A DNA stretch of 64,000 bases from Phlebopus portentosus (GCA_037892935.1 JAYXKI010000017.1:682001-746000), one strand, 5' to 3'. Counted from the stretch's first letter, positions 23,201 to 36,014 are shown. The notes: generated by a model not told the origin, from the sequence alone. Translations and numbers: made by a program.

Positions 23201-25837
23201 AAGAGTGAAGAGAGCGGTGAGTTGTACATGGATGATTGTCTTCATGGTACTCATCTGCAGTGCAGGCGCGAAACGCAAGCTCCAGAATGAACTACAAGAT
23301 CTGAAGGTCTCCTCTGCTGCGGCATCCGTCAAGCATTCCGAGCTGGCAGAAGCCGTAAAAGCATACCGTGCCAAGGCAGAGAACTATCTGACGCGTCTGG
23401 AGCAGAATGAAATAGAAAGAGCCAAAGCGGCGAATGGCGAAGCATTTGGTAATTCTTCTCCTGCGATGGTGATGCAACTCGTCTTACAATTTCGTAGCTC
23501 GGAAGGCTCTTGAGGATCTGGAGAAGGCTCATTCGCAAGCTCTAAAGGAACGCAAAGCAGCAGAAGAACGTGCTGCGAAGGCAGAGCAGAACCTGCGCGA
23601 CCTTTCCACCCAGCTTGAGCATGGAGACCGACAGTCTTCGGATCTCGAACTGGTGCGGCAGCGGCTTGAGGAAGAGCTCCAAGAGGAGCTTAGTGAGGAG
23701 GCGCAAGCCCGTCGCGCGAGTGAGGCCAATCATCTGGTCGGACTACAGAGTATGTGGGATAAGTTCCAGGACACTATTTCTGAGGAACGAGAGAACTACA
23801 ATCGTCTGGAAGAATCTCGTCGCGCTCTGGTGAGTCACGGAATTGGTCTCTAATGCATCGATTCTCATTCCTGTCCTCTTTTAGCTCGTCCAGCAACGCA
23901 AGAATTGGAGGCCCAGCGACGTCAAAACGCCGAACTTACTCAAGCAAAGATGAAGGTACAGGGCGAGCTGGCAAATCTCCAGGAGAGAATAGAACGCGAG
24001 AAATTGGCGAAGAGTGAAGAGAGCGGTGAGTTGTACATGGATGATTGTCTTCATGGTACTCATCTGTAGTGCAGGCGCGAAACGCAAGCTCCAGAATGAA
24101 CTACAAGATCTGAAGGTCTCCTCTGCTGCGGCATCCGTCAAGCATTCCGAGCTGGCAGAAGCCGTAAAAGCCTACCGTGCCAAGGCAGAAAACTATCTGA
24201 CGCGTCTGGAGCAGAATGAAATAGAAAGAGCCAAAGCGGCGAATGGCGAAGCATTTGGTAATTCTTCTCCTGCGATGGTGATGCAACTCGTCTTACAATT
24301 TCGTAGCTCGGAAGGCTCTTGAGGATCTGGAGAAGGCTCATTCGCAAGCTCTAAAGGAACGCAAAGCAGCAGAAGAACGTGCTGCGAAGGCAGAGCAGAA
24401 CCTGCGCGACCTTTCCACCCAGCTTGAGCATGGAGACCGACAGTCTTCGGATCTCGAACTGGTGCGGCAGCGGCTTGAGGAAGAGCTCCAAGAGGAGCGT
24501 GACCGGCATGTGGCTGACCTTGCCGAGCGCGACTTCGCGATGGGCCAAACGCAGATAACTTATCAAAGTGAGCGTCTCCCTCAGTTTGTCGGTTAATCTG
24601 AAACTGATTGCGCTTCGATACATTAGCCAAACTCGCAGAGTTGAGCGATGGTACGTGGCAGTGGATGACTGATTGGGTACTATTGCTGACCTATCTTCAA
24701 AGAACTTCAATCTCAGCGTGACAGCATGAGCAGACTACGCGAAGAGAATCGCAACTTGCGTAGCGATTATGATGAGCTTCAGATCCAATACGACGACGAG
24801 GTTTATAGTGGAGGAGCGTGGAAGAAGGAGAAGGAACGACTTGAGACAAAGATTGCTGACCTCACGAACGCTTACGAATCCTCCACCGCGGCTCGCTCTG
24901 AACAGCAGTCACAGATTGTTGCCTTACATTCTCAGGTTCGAGAACTCCGCGCCGTCCTTGAAGATGCCGAGGCAGAGAGGGTCATGCTGCAGAAGGCCAG
25001 GCGAGCCCTTCAGGCACAGCTTGATGGGATAAAGTTGGACCATATTGATCCGGATAAGATGTCAACTGAATCTAAACTTCAAGATCTTCACTTGAAGAAA
25101 CAGGACTTGGAACGAGCGCTGGAGGAGCACCAGGACCGCGTGATGATGGCGGAGGAGCGTATGAAGAAAGCGGAGGTTCATGCTCAGGAATGTCAAATTG
25201 AGCTTGGAGAACTCAGAGTCGAAAACTCGGAACTTGATCGCAAGAATGTAAGTCGCCCATGTCCGTTATCTTGGTTGACATCACTAAACCGATTCAATTG
25301 CTGTCATCAGGCCAATTTGGAGAAGCAGGTTAAGGAGCTGAATGTCCGAATCGTGGACCTGGAGACAAAAGCCTATGCGAATGCATCAAGGTTGAAGGGA
25401 GAGACGCTCCGGCAGACTCGGACAGGAGAGAGGTCTGTATCCCGGGCTAGCAACCCGCCGGCAGACAGCGAGCGGTTGCGATCACGCCTCGAAGAGGAAG
25501 TGAAGGCATACGAGGCAAAAATTGCTGCTATGAGAGGGGAGATGGCTACTCTTGTATGTTGATACTTCCCTCCTGACGTTTGCCCTTCCTAATCATAGCC
25601 TTAAGTCAACGAAGGAGGGGAATTTACAAATAGCAAAGCGCAAGGCAGAGCGAGAGGCTGGGGAATACAAACAGAGAGTGCTCAGGTAGGGTATGCTTGT
25701 ACTCCGCCGATGATACGATCTGACCGATTGTATCCCTCAGTTTGGAACGCGAAGTAGAGCGACTCAGAGCACGTTTGGAACGGCCTTCATCGGCTTTGCA
25801 ATCGCCTGCAGGTTCTCCTAGAAAGTTTGGATCTTGA
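17251..25837 (+). CDS. Conventional (type II) myosin heavy chain
   Basis: Actin motor with a long coiled-coil rod, expected at the cytokinetic ring and septum. About 19 exons: 17251-17427, 17487-17630, 17686-18337, 18385-18488, 18542-20090, 20146-20765, 20823-21509, 21583-23010, 23066-23216, 23266-23448, 23498-23829, three in the duplicated block (23885-24025, 24075-24257, 24307-24567), 24627-24650, 24703-25247, 25311-25553, 25606-25685 and 25741-25837. Seen: N-terminal SH3-like part ([18 protein letters not shown]), [21 protein letters not shown]-loop GESGAGKTE, switch [10 protein letters not shown], switch [25 protein letters not shown], and the converter/IQ neck ending [13 protein letters not shown], typical of myosin II. 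The rest is heptad-rich coiled coil. A Ser-rich insert sits in motor loop 1. Defects: an extra base at about 19718, a missing base at about 21305, and a frame-breaking 10-bp deletion in the second copy of a rod duplication (22870-24497). Confidence 0.92.
22870..23688 (+). repeat. Tandem duplication inside myosin rod, copy 1 (819 bp)
   Basis: Direct repeat unit beginning CTTAGTGAGGAGGCGCAAGC and ending CTCCAAGAGGAG. It contains part of one exon, two whole exons, three introns and part of another exon. The junction to copy 2 keeps the reading frame (EELQEE then [12 protein letters not shown]). Copy 1 has intact splice sites and frame. Confidence 0.95.
23689..24497 (+). repeat. Tandem duplication inside myosin rod, copy 2 (809 bp, 10-bp deletion)
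   Basis: Nearly identical to copy 1: about seven base differences by eye, plus loss of the 10 bases TGCTCAAGCG just after the first intron (near 23901). The loss shifts the frame to a stop within about 25 codons. Splice sites are conserved. The high identity points to a recent event or an assembly artefact. Confidence 0.95.
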
Positions 25838-28800
25838 GAACATTTGATATACCTTATTTAATTCTGTGTACTATTGGTCATGACGCTCACGATTTTCATA
25901 CTCGTTTTGATAGCTGTTCTCTGACATCTCCTCCTTGTACCCACTCCCTCACTGTGAACTTTTGCTACGACAATGTTTTACATGTAGCTTTATTTTGATT
26001 ACTGTATTGTTTCTCCATCTTTTGTTTGTGTGGCTATGCTCGGTATTCCTTATAAGGCCATTCCAAGCTTAATTTATGATATGCAGCGCCAGTCAGACAT
26101 GATTATTCGCGCACAGCTTCACTCAGCATCACAGCATCACACCCTCACAGTCCTCAGTCCTCAGACTTACGACTGAATCGGACCAAAATCTGCGCCTGTA
26201 ACTGCCACTGATCGTCCCTGGTCGATAAACCAGCATTTTCTCCTCGGGCTGGCCCGACGCATCATTGATGTGCGGAAAAACTTGCTGTTTGGTATGTACA
26301 AGTCATCTGAGTCTACTGGCCATAATGGCGAAACGCCCCGATTCGAGCTCTCTCCACCCAGCTGAAGATATATCAAAGCTTCTGCATCTCAAGGTTTACT
26401 GCGTGGCACTGCTCAGGTATCGGTGTACGTTATTGATATCGATGTCTTGATGCTGTGATGATCTCTATGTATCTAAAGCAACGTCTCTCGGCCAACAGCA
26501 ACAGCAACAGGCCTGTATCACACAGGGCCGCGGCGATGGCATCATGACTGTGGAATTCGCAGTGGCTATACAACACCTCAATTTCTTGCCAACCCCAGTC
26601 CCTGGCTCAAGCGATTCGTAACTGTGCTCTATCACATTTCTCGGAGCCTTTTCATCAAATAATTGGCGTCATCCCTTGCGCTGTTGCTGGTATCTACTAT
26701 GCAATTGCTTTCGGTGAGGCTTACCACAGATATCTTCTCAGCTCGTTGGAATCAAATTCATGATGCAGTAAGCTCGGTGTATTCAACTTCCTAGTTTCTT
26801 AGTTTATCTCATCGAGACTCGTTGTTACGCCGAGCTAGTATTTCATTTTGGGCATTGACTCCGAGAACTGGTTCGGCAGCTAGACAGATTGCAGGATGGC
26901 TTTAATATCATAACAGTATGAGGTTCCAACTCTGGCGCCGCGACCAACCGTTACCGTGATCATAAATCAAGAAGACACATCGCGGTTATTAAAGCACTGC
27001 GATGTTTGGACCGTTTGGATGGCCGACGTGATCGACCAACGATGGGGCCTGCTTCCTGTGCATCCGGGCCAGCTTCTCCGTCAAATGCTATGAAGAATTC
27101 TGTGGTGCGCATCCTGATCTGCTTTATTTATCGTAAACTGTGCACTGCATTCTGCAGTATGCAATGCTAGAACTGCTTCTCCGCCAAACAGCCGCCGGCA
27201 GCGATGTGTGGCATGCTTCCGATACTCAGGATTGAGAACTAGTTGGATAGAACGAACTTCTATCTTCTTTTGCAATCGTGCCAATGATCTGAATGTCGAT
27301 CAGAGAGCGCTTGTTGACAATCAGTTGGAATCAACGCTCAAGTCGGCCTCGAGAGATTATTCATAACAAATAAGAGCTGATCTGTTGTCGCCGGACGCGC
27401 TCTCTGATTCCATGATTTCTCACGTCCTATTCTCGAAATATGTGGCAAGAATTAGTTTGATCGATCATTGATTGCCCCCATAGATTTCATTGTTTGAGTT
27501 TTCATTGGGCATCCTTTATTTGGTTGTATATCACTTCTAGTTATTCGCCTGAATAGGTGTTTCTCTATGCATGAGGAGGCCTCGAGGAATCTGGGTTATC
27601 TTCATCTTTGGTCATGTCACCACTGGACCACATTCTATGCAATTGGATTGAATTATCCACGAAATTCTTTCCGAACCGAGTCTTTCTTTCTTGTCTCGAG
27701 TATTTTTTTTGCCCTACTACACTGGGTTTCTATCTACGAGCATTGCATGCTGCAACTGAACGAGGTCACTGGCCAAAGGGTCCAACCAAACTCCTAATTA
27801 ACCTGCTTTAAGGCCGGTCTAGTCGCAGTTGCAGTGATAAAGTGGCCGAAACTGCGGTCTCGGCGAGCCCGACCTCTTCTCAGCGAAAACACAGCCTCCG
27901 ATCGCGCGCCTCTTCGGCGGGGAAATGATCTCAACCATGAGGAAAGGCTAATTGTGGTTTTGTGCAATAGTTGGTGTCGGACCGCAATTACGCACTGCTT
28001 ACGCTGTTCGGTGCGTCTCGGTCCACTGTGACAAACACGTCGTCAGACTCATTCCGCTCTAAGTGCTCATTTGATCTTAAATTGGCATTCTCGGGTCGAG
28101 TAATCGGCTCTGCCTTCCGGATAGAGTCTGACAAAGTACGCTCAGACCCTGTCGATCTTGCGGATGGTGCTCGCTTGCGTCTAAAAACCTACGCTGCCTT
28201 TTTGTCGTTTGCCTTTGACATCGCAATTCTATTCATTATTGTGTAGGTAGGTAAGCAGTCCGACGAGGACGGGTATGAGGTAGTATGCCGTGGTATGTGC
28301 GGATCAATGATGCGTGCCTGTCGTCTGTACGAGGAATGCTCGCGTGCTCGAGAGGTATCGACGGCGCTGCGCTGACGTGGTGGCGTTTGAGATTGTTTTG
28401 AATCTTGTCTTGAAACGGGCCGTTTTTGTGAAAAGTGCGGAGATCGCGGAAGCTGTTCTACATTAAGCTTGTTGGAGCTTTCGCGCGTGGTGGCGTACAG
28501 TACATGTCGATGGCTGGGGACAGCCGGACTTTGTTTGAGACGCTCTGACAAGTTCGACAAAGTTACAGAAGAAGACAGGCACATCCAAGATTGAACACTT
28601 ACAAGGCAGGAGATAACGGGAATATAGGCCTGCGGCCAGATACCGTGGAAGGAACTCTTGTTCTAGTTCTGGTCTCTCACATGGATCAACTCTTCTATCC
28701 AACCCTTCAAATTCGAAGCCAAGGCCCAAGGGGCACTAGCTGAGAAAGACAAGGTTTGAAGCAGCACCAAAACTCTCTCACTGTACGTAGAAGCGCCGAG

Positions 28801-29831
28801 GATCCAAGTAACGCAACAATACAGTGATCATCAAAAATTCGTTCCTGCTGGGAGTCTCGCAAAAACACGAGAATGAGTCCCGAGGAGCAGAGTGAGAAAC
28901 GTAATATCAAGAAATACCACAAACACAAACACGGTGTTCTCAGTTCCGTTCCTTCTGGAAACCAAAATGGAATTTCCATCCCCGCGTCGGCGGTGTAAAG
29001 GAAAGAAGAGTGAGTGTAAATTAAGTAAGGCGGCCGATCGGAATCTTTCTAAATCGTTGGTGAAACATTAGGCTCATCCATATTCATTATCCTTTCTCAC
29101 GATTTTCTTTCGTTGCGAGCAGTCAAGCTCAATCATTTCGCGATGAAAGAGGAACAATACTGAGCTTGTTCAAGGCAGAGGCCTTTCCCAAAGCGGCTAT
29201 TCATTATGGTACCCTTGTTTATCCTCACATTCAACCAGGTCTATCAAGAGAAATCACTAGGGTCGCGGGTCGTGGTAAAATACTAAATAGAAAAGGAGCT
29301 AGAATACAGGTGCACATCTCGTGCATTTTTCTTTTCAGCATCATTGGTGGAATGGTTTACCCTAGGTGGTTACGTCAAAATTTGGGGTATAAATGATCGC
29401 GAGGGACCTGAGCCTTGTTGGCCGTTCCTAACGTGCTGACAGCGACAGCTCTGATTGTGCGCACTTTACAACTAAATAGAAAAAAAAAACTGGATTACAA
29501 TGGAACACGTAGCAACTCTCTGTCCGTGAGCGGGAGAAGGACAAAACTGGAGGGACCACCAAGCTCAAGGTCCGGGAGGGCGGACGGCTGCCAGGTATGG
29601 TCGTCAAGCTGATGGATTAGCTAGAAACGGGGATTTCCAGTTATAGAATCTTGGGTTGCTTTCAATTGATGGATTTGTTTCAACATATGCATTTATCTCC
29701 CATCGAGATCTGGTTAACCCTACGCTGTGCTTCTGATCCGGTCAGTGCCACGGCAAGAACCCTCCATTCAGGCTTCAAGAGATGCAGCGCTTTCCAACGC
29801 AGATATAAGACCTACTTTACATCTTTCTTCA
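25838..29831. other. Long gene-poor region
   Basis: About 4 kb between the myosin stop and the Zn2Cys6 gene. Open frames are short (under about 130 codons) and unrecognised. A hydrophobic minus-strand frame at 28707-28979 and a Ser/Arg-rich one at 28189-28584 have no motif and no convincing splice partners. No repeat, transposase or RNA gene identified. Confidence 0.45.
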
Positions 29832-31926
29832 ATGAGCTCTTTCGTCCCCCTTCAGCCAAACTCTTTCCCCCTTCCCAACGCGAACACAATGGCACAGGCC
29901 CTGCCTCAGTACGTCCTTTCATCTGTCGTATTCCCGCTCATTCTGTCCTGCCGTTCAGTTTGGGGCACTTTTTGCTAGTAATTTTCATGCCTTTACTGAC
30001 ATGTTTTTTCAATCGTCCCCTTTTCTCAGTCCGATCATGTATACTGCGGGCCAACAAGTACACTATTTACCTCAATATTATTCGACTCCTTATGCGCAAT
30101 ACGGTCCTTCGTCATATCCAGAACGCACGCTCAGAACAGAACGCAGACGCCCAAAATACACGCGCAGTAAGACAGGTTGCTTGACTTGCAGGAAAAAGAA
30201 AGTGAAGGTTCGTAACTGAGCCCTGATCGCTGTGGTTTTGGGTTGTGGCTTCTTGCGCCGCTTGAATCTGTCGGCCCAATCCATGACCTGGCTTTGTCCG
30301 GTTTTATCGTCTAGAAATCAGTGATCTCATGTGTTTGTTACAGTGCGATGAAACAAAGCCTACTTGTCAACGCTGCAGCAACTCGCAACTCTGCGTAAGT
30401 CCTTTGTTTTATATTTGCCCATCCGGCATCCACTTCATTCGCCTGCTTTTTCTTTATGTGCTTCGCGCAGAGCTTAGCATCGATTTTTTTCTATTGCTCT
30501 CGGCATGTGCTGACTTCTGATTCTTTTTTTCATGCGTCGTAATCTTGAATTTTCGGTCACAAATATGCATATTCGCAATCGATCCAAGCAGTGCACTTGG
30601 CCTGAAACCCCGCCGCCCAAGAAGAAGGCGCTCGCTCGCAAGGGTCGCTCTGCCGCCGACCAAGCTGATTCCGCAGCGCCGAGTGAAGCAGGAACGTCGT
30701 CAGTATCGCCCACGGATACAGGCCATATTGACGGAACACCGCAACCGTCGTTCCAGTCAGAGGCGCCTTCCCCCGAAATAGAGCAAGAGGGCGCATCCGG
30801 TGCATCCTCACTGGCATTTGCAGACCCAAACCTGTTGCACGTAGGAAATAGCTTCAACTCCGACCGTCGACACAGGTACGTGCACCTTGCTTGTTTCTCC
30901 GCGCCGTCATCTTCCAGAGACTGATGTTGATTTACCTTCGTTGCAAATAGCGAGCCGCATCTCATGCCTCCTTTCGTGCCATCAGCCAACGAGCCCCGTC
31001 GTCACAGGTGAGCACCTTATTTCATTTGATTATTTGTCTAATTGACTTCTGACAACCGGGCCCAATTTGCAATTCCTAATTTTTGAAACAGTCTGGCAGA
31101 CATCACCGATGGGCAACAGTATACACACCACAACTCGCCCCAGGAACATCAATACAACCCGCACAGTCATAATCACGGTGTCAGCCCTGGAAATGGCGCT
31201 CTCGGATTATCGTTAGACCAGTTCGGAGCAGGCACCCGGCCGTCGACGCCGAGCGACTTTCTTTACCCTCACGCCCGTGCTCAAGCGCCGCAGCAGATGC
31301 CGCTCTCCGCATCCGGCTTTCTAGGATTATCGTCGACTGGAAATATCGCAATTATCCCCAATATCAGTACTGGCAGCGCATCATCGCGGCCTTCAACTGC
31401 CGCCAGCTCGCTTTCGCTTTCTCATTCCCTCCGACGCACATCTGCTAGTTCGCGACCGTCCACAGCCGGATCATATGTCGGCGCGGCATCGGGCGCATCA
31501 ATCAATAGCCATCAATTTATGCATCGCCCCGCTAGTTCCAGCAGCGGATCAGGGACAGGTGACTATCCTCCTCTCGGATTGTCTCCGTTCTCATTCCAGC
31601 TCGGCCGGACGTCCGGCGACATGACCCTCGATGGAAGTAACGCGATGAGCGGCTACACAAGTGCATGTATTTCCCGGCCCTCGACTGCGAATTCCGTTCC
31701 ATCGTCAGCACCTTCTCCTTATATGAGACATGGTGCAGTTTCACTAGACGGATCCGGTGCGGTTGGAATGGACCGCTGGCGCTCTTCACCTCTGCTCGGG
31801 CAGTCGCCGCTAGCGCAGCCGCAGCCTCAGGCGATCGTTGGGGCGGGATTGGGCGGGTATTTCCAACAAATGACGGATTCCCCTTCCCTGCATTCGCGGA
31901 CGCAATCACCGGCGTGGGCATGCTGA
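29832..31926 (+). CDS. Zn2Cys6 (Gal4-type) transcription factor
   Basis: Six exons: 29832-29908, 30030-30207, 30344-30394, 30592-30875, 30951-31007 and 31092-31926, all in phase, about 493 residues, stop TGA. The DNA-binding cluster lies near residues 75-110: KTGCLTCRKKKVK, then CDETKPTCQRCSNSQLC, then CTWPE, giving the C-x2-C-x6-C-x6-C-x2-C-x6-C zinc spacing. It is split by two introns, as is common in fungal Zn2Cys6 genes. A Lys-rich stretch (PPPKKKALARKG) follows and may be a nuclear signal. The rest is low-complexity Ser/Pro/Gly/His with three SRPSTA motifs (about 31387, 31450 and 31672). No fungal-specific middle homology domain is evident, so it resembles small Zn2Cys6 regulators with disordered activation regions. 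Targets are unknown; the nearest genes are myosin II upstream and the KR-peptide precursor downstream. Confidence 0.88.
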
Positions 31927-34900
31927 GCAGACCCCAGTCCAACATACCCGTGCGGTGCGCGGCAGAGCGCATTCGCAGTCAATGCAATGTCACGAACGCC
32001 ATGCCATTAAATTACGTCTATACCTGCTGTCGGGGTCGTCCATATCGCGTCGAACAATCTAGTAAAGTGCAATATTTCTGTATCATTCCTTCACACACCC
32101 CGCCAGTCTACTTTCACATTCATTGTTGTTATTCATGACGTCTCTCCTTACTCTATTTCCCTTCCCTTTATCTGGTATCCAAAATTTAAGTATTATTATT
32201 TGTTAATTTGTGCATATTCTGCATCACTCTCATGACCATTCGCCATTCGTTAGCATTTCTCATATACTCTATTCCCCACTGCTTAATCACATTAATTCAG
32301 TAAACCCTCATCTCCGTCCTCTTTCCCATTAGCAAAGACATAAGGATACCCACGACTAGTTACCTGATCTGTTCATATTATTGCTCTGCATATAACTTTA
32401 GCGTACGCTCTTTTTATGTATTCATCATATACAATCGTAACAAAGTTATTCATTCTTCATTCATTGGAACCACTGCACCCGCTTCGACTACTCTGGTCCA
32501 CCAGATCTTTATTATTAATGGTTTTTCCAAAGAACATCCTGAAGCAGGGTCGTCCGCCGAATAACCCGAGCAAATAACGCGGGCAGAGTACCCAATATCA
32601 TCGTTCGATCGTAGTTGCCAAGCAGAAGACAGGAGAAGAGATGTTCAGTCAGAAAAGCCGCTCAGTGCACATCAAAATACCTGGACACTCCACGTAAGTA
32701 AGGGGCAATGGAGACTAATGTGATCTTTCGGAGCTTGAAACGATAGTCACATTTTACGGCATTTTCCCGCACGAACTTTCGGCGATTAGGGGCGCGTGTG
32801 GGCCGTTGATGAGCCACGAAAGAGAAAAGCCAGCAGCAAATACGGTATCTGCACGAACCTGCATGGACTTTGATGGGAGAATCAGAAGAATCAGCGAGCA
32901 CGAGTGACTGATTCGGGGTATACACATGATATCTTTGCAACGCATTCCGTGTTGGAGATCAAATACAGATCAAACAAAGTATTCAAGTGCAAATTAACTC
33001 AGAAGGGGAGGACCTTCCAGCACAAGATGGAAGACCACTAGTGCCATCACGAGAGTTTAAGAAGGCTTCGACATGCTCTGCACCGCACTATGTAATGAAA
33101 AGGTTTGGTGGAGCAACATCGACTAATTTGAACCAGATCTCATAGGCGCGCCGGTGAGCATATGGATGAGCAGGGAGCTCTGGTGATGGATACGGTCGAT
33201 ACGACCATCGTCTGAATGTCTGGACCTTATCTTCGGGTCTTGTAGAAAGATGTTGGGAGCAGAATGATGATCTTTTTTCGCCGAATTGGAGATCTCGAAT
33301 CCATAGCCCGTTGGCAACCTATTAAGCCAAGATGCATGATGAACTTGAGTAAGATGAGATGTCCGATGTTGACTAATGAATATACGGGAGGAAATCACAT
33401 CGTGAGTACAATGGGATGTCGTCATGTATCCCGCGCTCCCTAATCGCCGCTCGTGCATGTGACGAAATCTCTCAGAAACGACAGGGTTGCTGAAGTACAG
33501 GACGTCTGCGAAACCTTGTTGAATAACGCTGCCCGCTTGATAGGTTATCTCCTTGATCCACCGAGCGGCCTGCGTCAGAGACTGTCAATGTAAGCACACG
33601 GCCCGTTGTCCCAAAGATGGAATGCCGTGAGAAGCCCGCGATTTACCAGTCAGTAGTGGGCTGAAAGCCGGCAACTTCGTGTAGGCACACGAAGCTTTAG
33701 TCGACTCCCGCAGATCAGGATACTGATGAACACGAAACGTGTTCACAGGGCGACCAGAATAGGTAAAGTCTTTCCCTGGACTCAAGAGCTTTCCTTGTTC
33801 GCGAAGAGCCCTGTGTATCTAGTGTTGTTCGCAGACACAGCACCCCGACATCGGGCAGATCACCCGCAGTCTAACTTTCACTGAGCTCTTTGGGGTGACC
33901 AAGGCAGCAAGCGAGCTGCGAGTATGAGCTTTGAACCGCATGACTCAGCATGACCTTCGAGTCCTGAGTGTCGTCGGACGTTCACATAGTCGTGGCACTG
34001 CCGCTCTAGCAACAGTATGCTTCTGATACACTCGCGTCTCAGAGAGAAATGCATGACTCGGTAATGTACCAGAGACTGAGCGACCTTGTGGCTGATTGAA
34101 CAAGATTTCTACAGACAACGAGCCGGACTCACTTGCCTGCTAGCTCGCACTCGATGTAAGCCAGATAATCTCAACCTAGGAAAATAAGTCCTTTCGGCCA
34201 GCTATGCCATCAGTAACAAGAGCTCCTCGGCATAAAACGAAAGGGTTGGCAAGGCCGGAGATAGCATAAGAGGGCTATTCACGCGGACGCATACTGCATA
34301 CCCGATGATTAATATCTTTGAGGACAGTGATTCATTGCCAACTTGGCGGTCTTGCTGTAATAAGAAATGTACCGCCATGACAAGGAAACAAGGTCTAACA
34401 GAGCATCGCGGCATTCTCAAGAGCGGTGTAAAGCCTGCGGAAGCTCAAGACTTGTGTGATTGTCCGGGATTAACCTGAATGCAACCCTGAGCACCGCAAA
34501 GGAGTACAAACATCGCCTTCCTGAGGGCAACTGTAAAAGAAATCTGCCACCATGACAATGCTAAAATAAACAATGTTCGTGCCACTGCTATTTGATCGAA
34601 CATATATGTGCGTTTTCTTGCAAAGGCCATCGTGCAGCATTGTACGTACCTTGCAAGAATAAACCCGAGTCGGATCGCAGTTGAGGATACAAAGTTGACA
34701 TATTGTTGCATTCGCAACCGGTAGTCGCTGTTCATGCTCACCAATACGCTCCAGAAAGCTGAAAATTGCATATTATTCTCGGTATAAGCGTTCAGAATGA
34801 GTATGGCCAGGACATAGGCTCGTTTGAAGTACAGCGTAAACCCGAAGGGTTACTAGAGGGGAGAAATGTAGGATCCGTCGATCATCATGTGCTTCGAAAA

Positions 34901-35787
34901 TTCAAACTCCGAATCAAAGTTATGACTTCAAGCGGCCGCTCTTATAATTCTGTCTTTCTTCAACGTCTCCGGTGTCTGTGCTTGCTCACAGAGGATCGCA
35001 TATCGTCAAACATAACTCTCTCAGATCTTGGCTCATTTCCACTGCCGAACGTGAACGAGCGAAAATTGAACCGATTCTATTTCCTAGATCCGTGGACTTT
35101 CGCATTTTCATGAGGTTGTATGCCTTTTTTTACGGACGGAGCAAACAAAAGTCTGCCCTGATGCAAGTCAGGAAGTTTTCACTAGGCACTGTAGGACCTC
35201 AGTTTATCCTATCCTTTACTCCGAGTTTGACTACGATATCCTTTCTTGTCACGATACATGCAGGGTCATCATCTATTCCGACGTCGCATGATGTTCATGA
35301 TCGTGTTCGATAAAGGCCGATGACTGCGGAATCGTCATGCATTGCTGGGACATTTCGTTCAGCGAGGGGCTGTGGTACTGTGCTCAAACTCCATTGCTAA
35401 AATGTGCCGTCGCACTCAGACGCAGTTAAGTGCAATGTCGGCAGACACAGACAGATTCGGGATCCTTTTGAGCTCGCAAAAATTAATATGATGCACCGTG
35501 CTTCATTATCCTGGGCTGAACTTGTTTTTAACACCACAATCAAGGTAGTATTCCGAGCGCTGCTAGAAGCATCCGAAAGCAACGCGGATTGCACTACTCT
35601 TCGGACCACGAACCCGAATCCACCGTCGTTCGTGCACTTATTCGACAAGCCTTTCACCTCTTCAATTCATCTTCCCTCGCTTCCTTTCACATGTTATCAG
35701 GTTTCCGAAAAAAAAGCGGCTATCTGTGAATATAAAGATGCGATTTCGGCGCAAGGAAGAAGGGGGCGCTTACGCAGCATTCACGCG
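31927..35787. other. Long gene-poor region
   Basis: About 3.9 kb. No convincing gene. On the minus strand at about 33110-33850 there are peptide-like stretches (for example RWIKEITYQAGSVIQQGFAD and FRRWSYRPYPSPELPAHPYA) that can be linked through plausible AG acceptors, but they match no family I know and no consistent exon chain was found. Possibly a decayed gene. Elsewhere open frames are short. Confidence 0.35.
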
Positions 35788-36014
35788 TTACCAGTCGATA
35801 CCACGCTTCCAATCCTGACCACCACCGCGCTTCCAATCCGCTTGCTGGATACCCCCAGCAGAGCGCTTCAGTTCGGTTGCGGCCTGAAATATACAGGTTG
35901 AAGCCATCTTCAAGAAGTCATCAAGGCTTTACGTACAACGGGAGCTGGTGCTGGTGCTGCGGCGGCGAATACTGCGAACGAAAGTAAAGCGAGGATCAAA
36001 CGCCTCGGATACAT
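35788..36014 (-). CDS. Small secreted peptide precursor with Kex2 (KR) sites and repeated DW ends
   Basis: Two-exon minus-strand gene, exons 36014-35937 and 35883-35788, GT-AG intron of 53 bp (donor GTACGT), 57 residues, stop TAA. It starts MYPRRLILALLSFAVFAAAA, a textbook signal peptide, followed by a Pro/Ala stretch (PAPAPV). After the intron three Lys-Arg dibasic sites cut the rest into SAGGIQQADW, GGGQDW and GIDW; each piece ends in Asp-Trp, and the first two are followed directly by KR. This is the pattern of fungal Kex2-processed repeat precursors, which release several similar short peptides through Golgi Kex2 and carboxypeptidase trimming. No CaaX motif, so not a basidiomycete lipopeptide pheromone; no cysteines, so not an effector of the disulfide type. 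Function unknown. It is isolated in a gene-poor stretch. Confidence 0.75.

Noticed and set aside
28707..28979. Hydrophobic 90-codon minus-strand frame
   Set aside because: Looks membrane-like, but no further exons with matching splice sites or a known family were found.
33110..33850. Minus-strand protein-like fragments (RWIKEITYQAG, FRRWSYRPYPSPELP)
   Set aside because: No family recognised, exon phases could not be chained consistently, and open frames of this length arise by chance.
35404..35901. 165-codon plus-strand open frame
   Set aside because: It is antisense to the second exon of the KR-peptide gene and shows no signal, domain or splice logic of its own.
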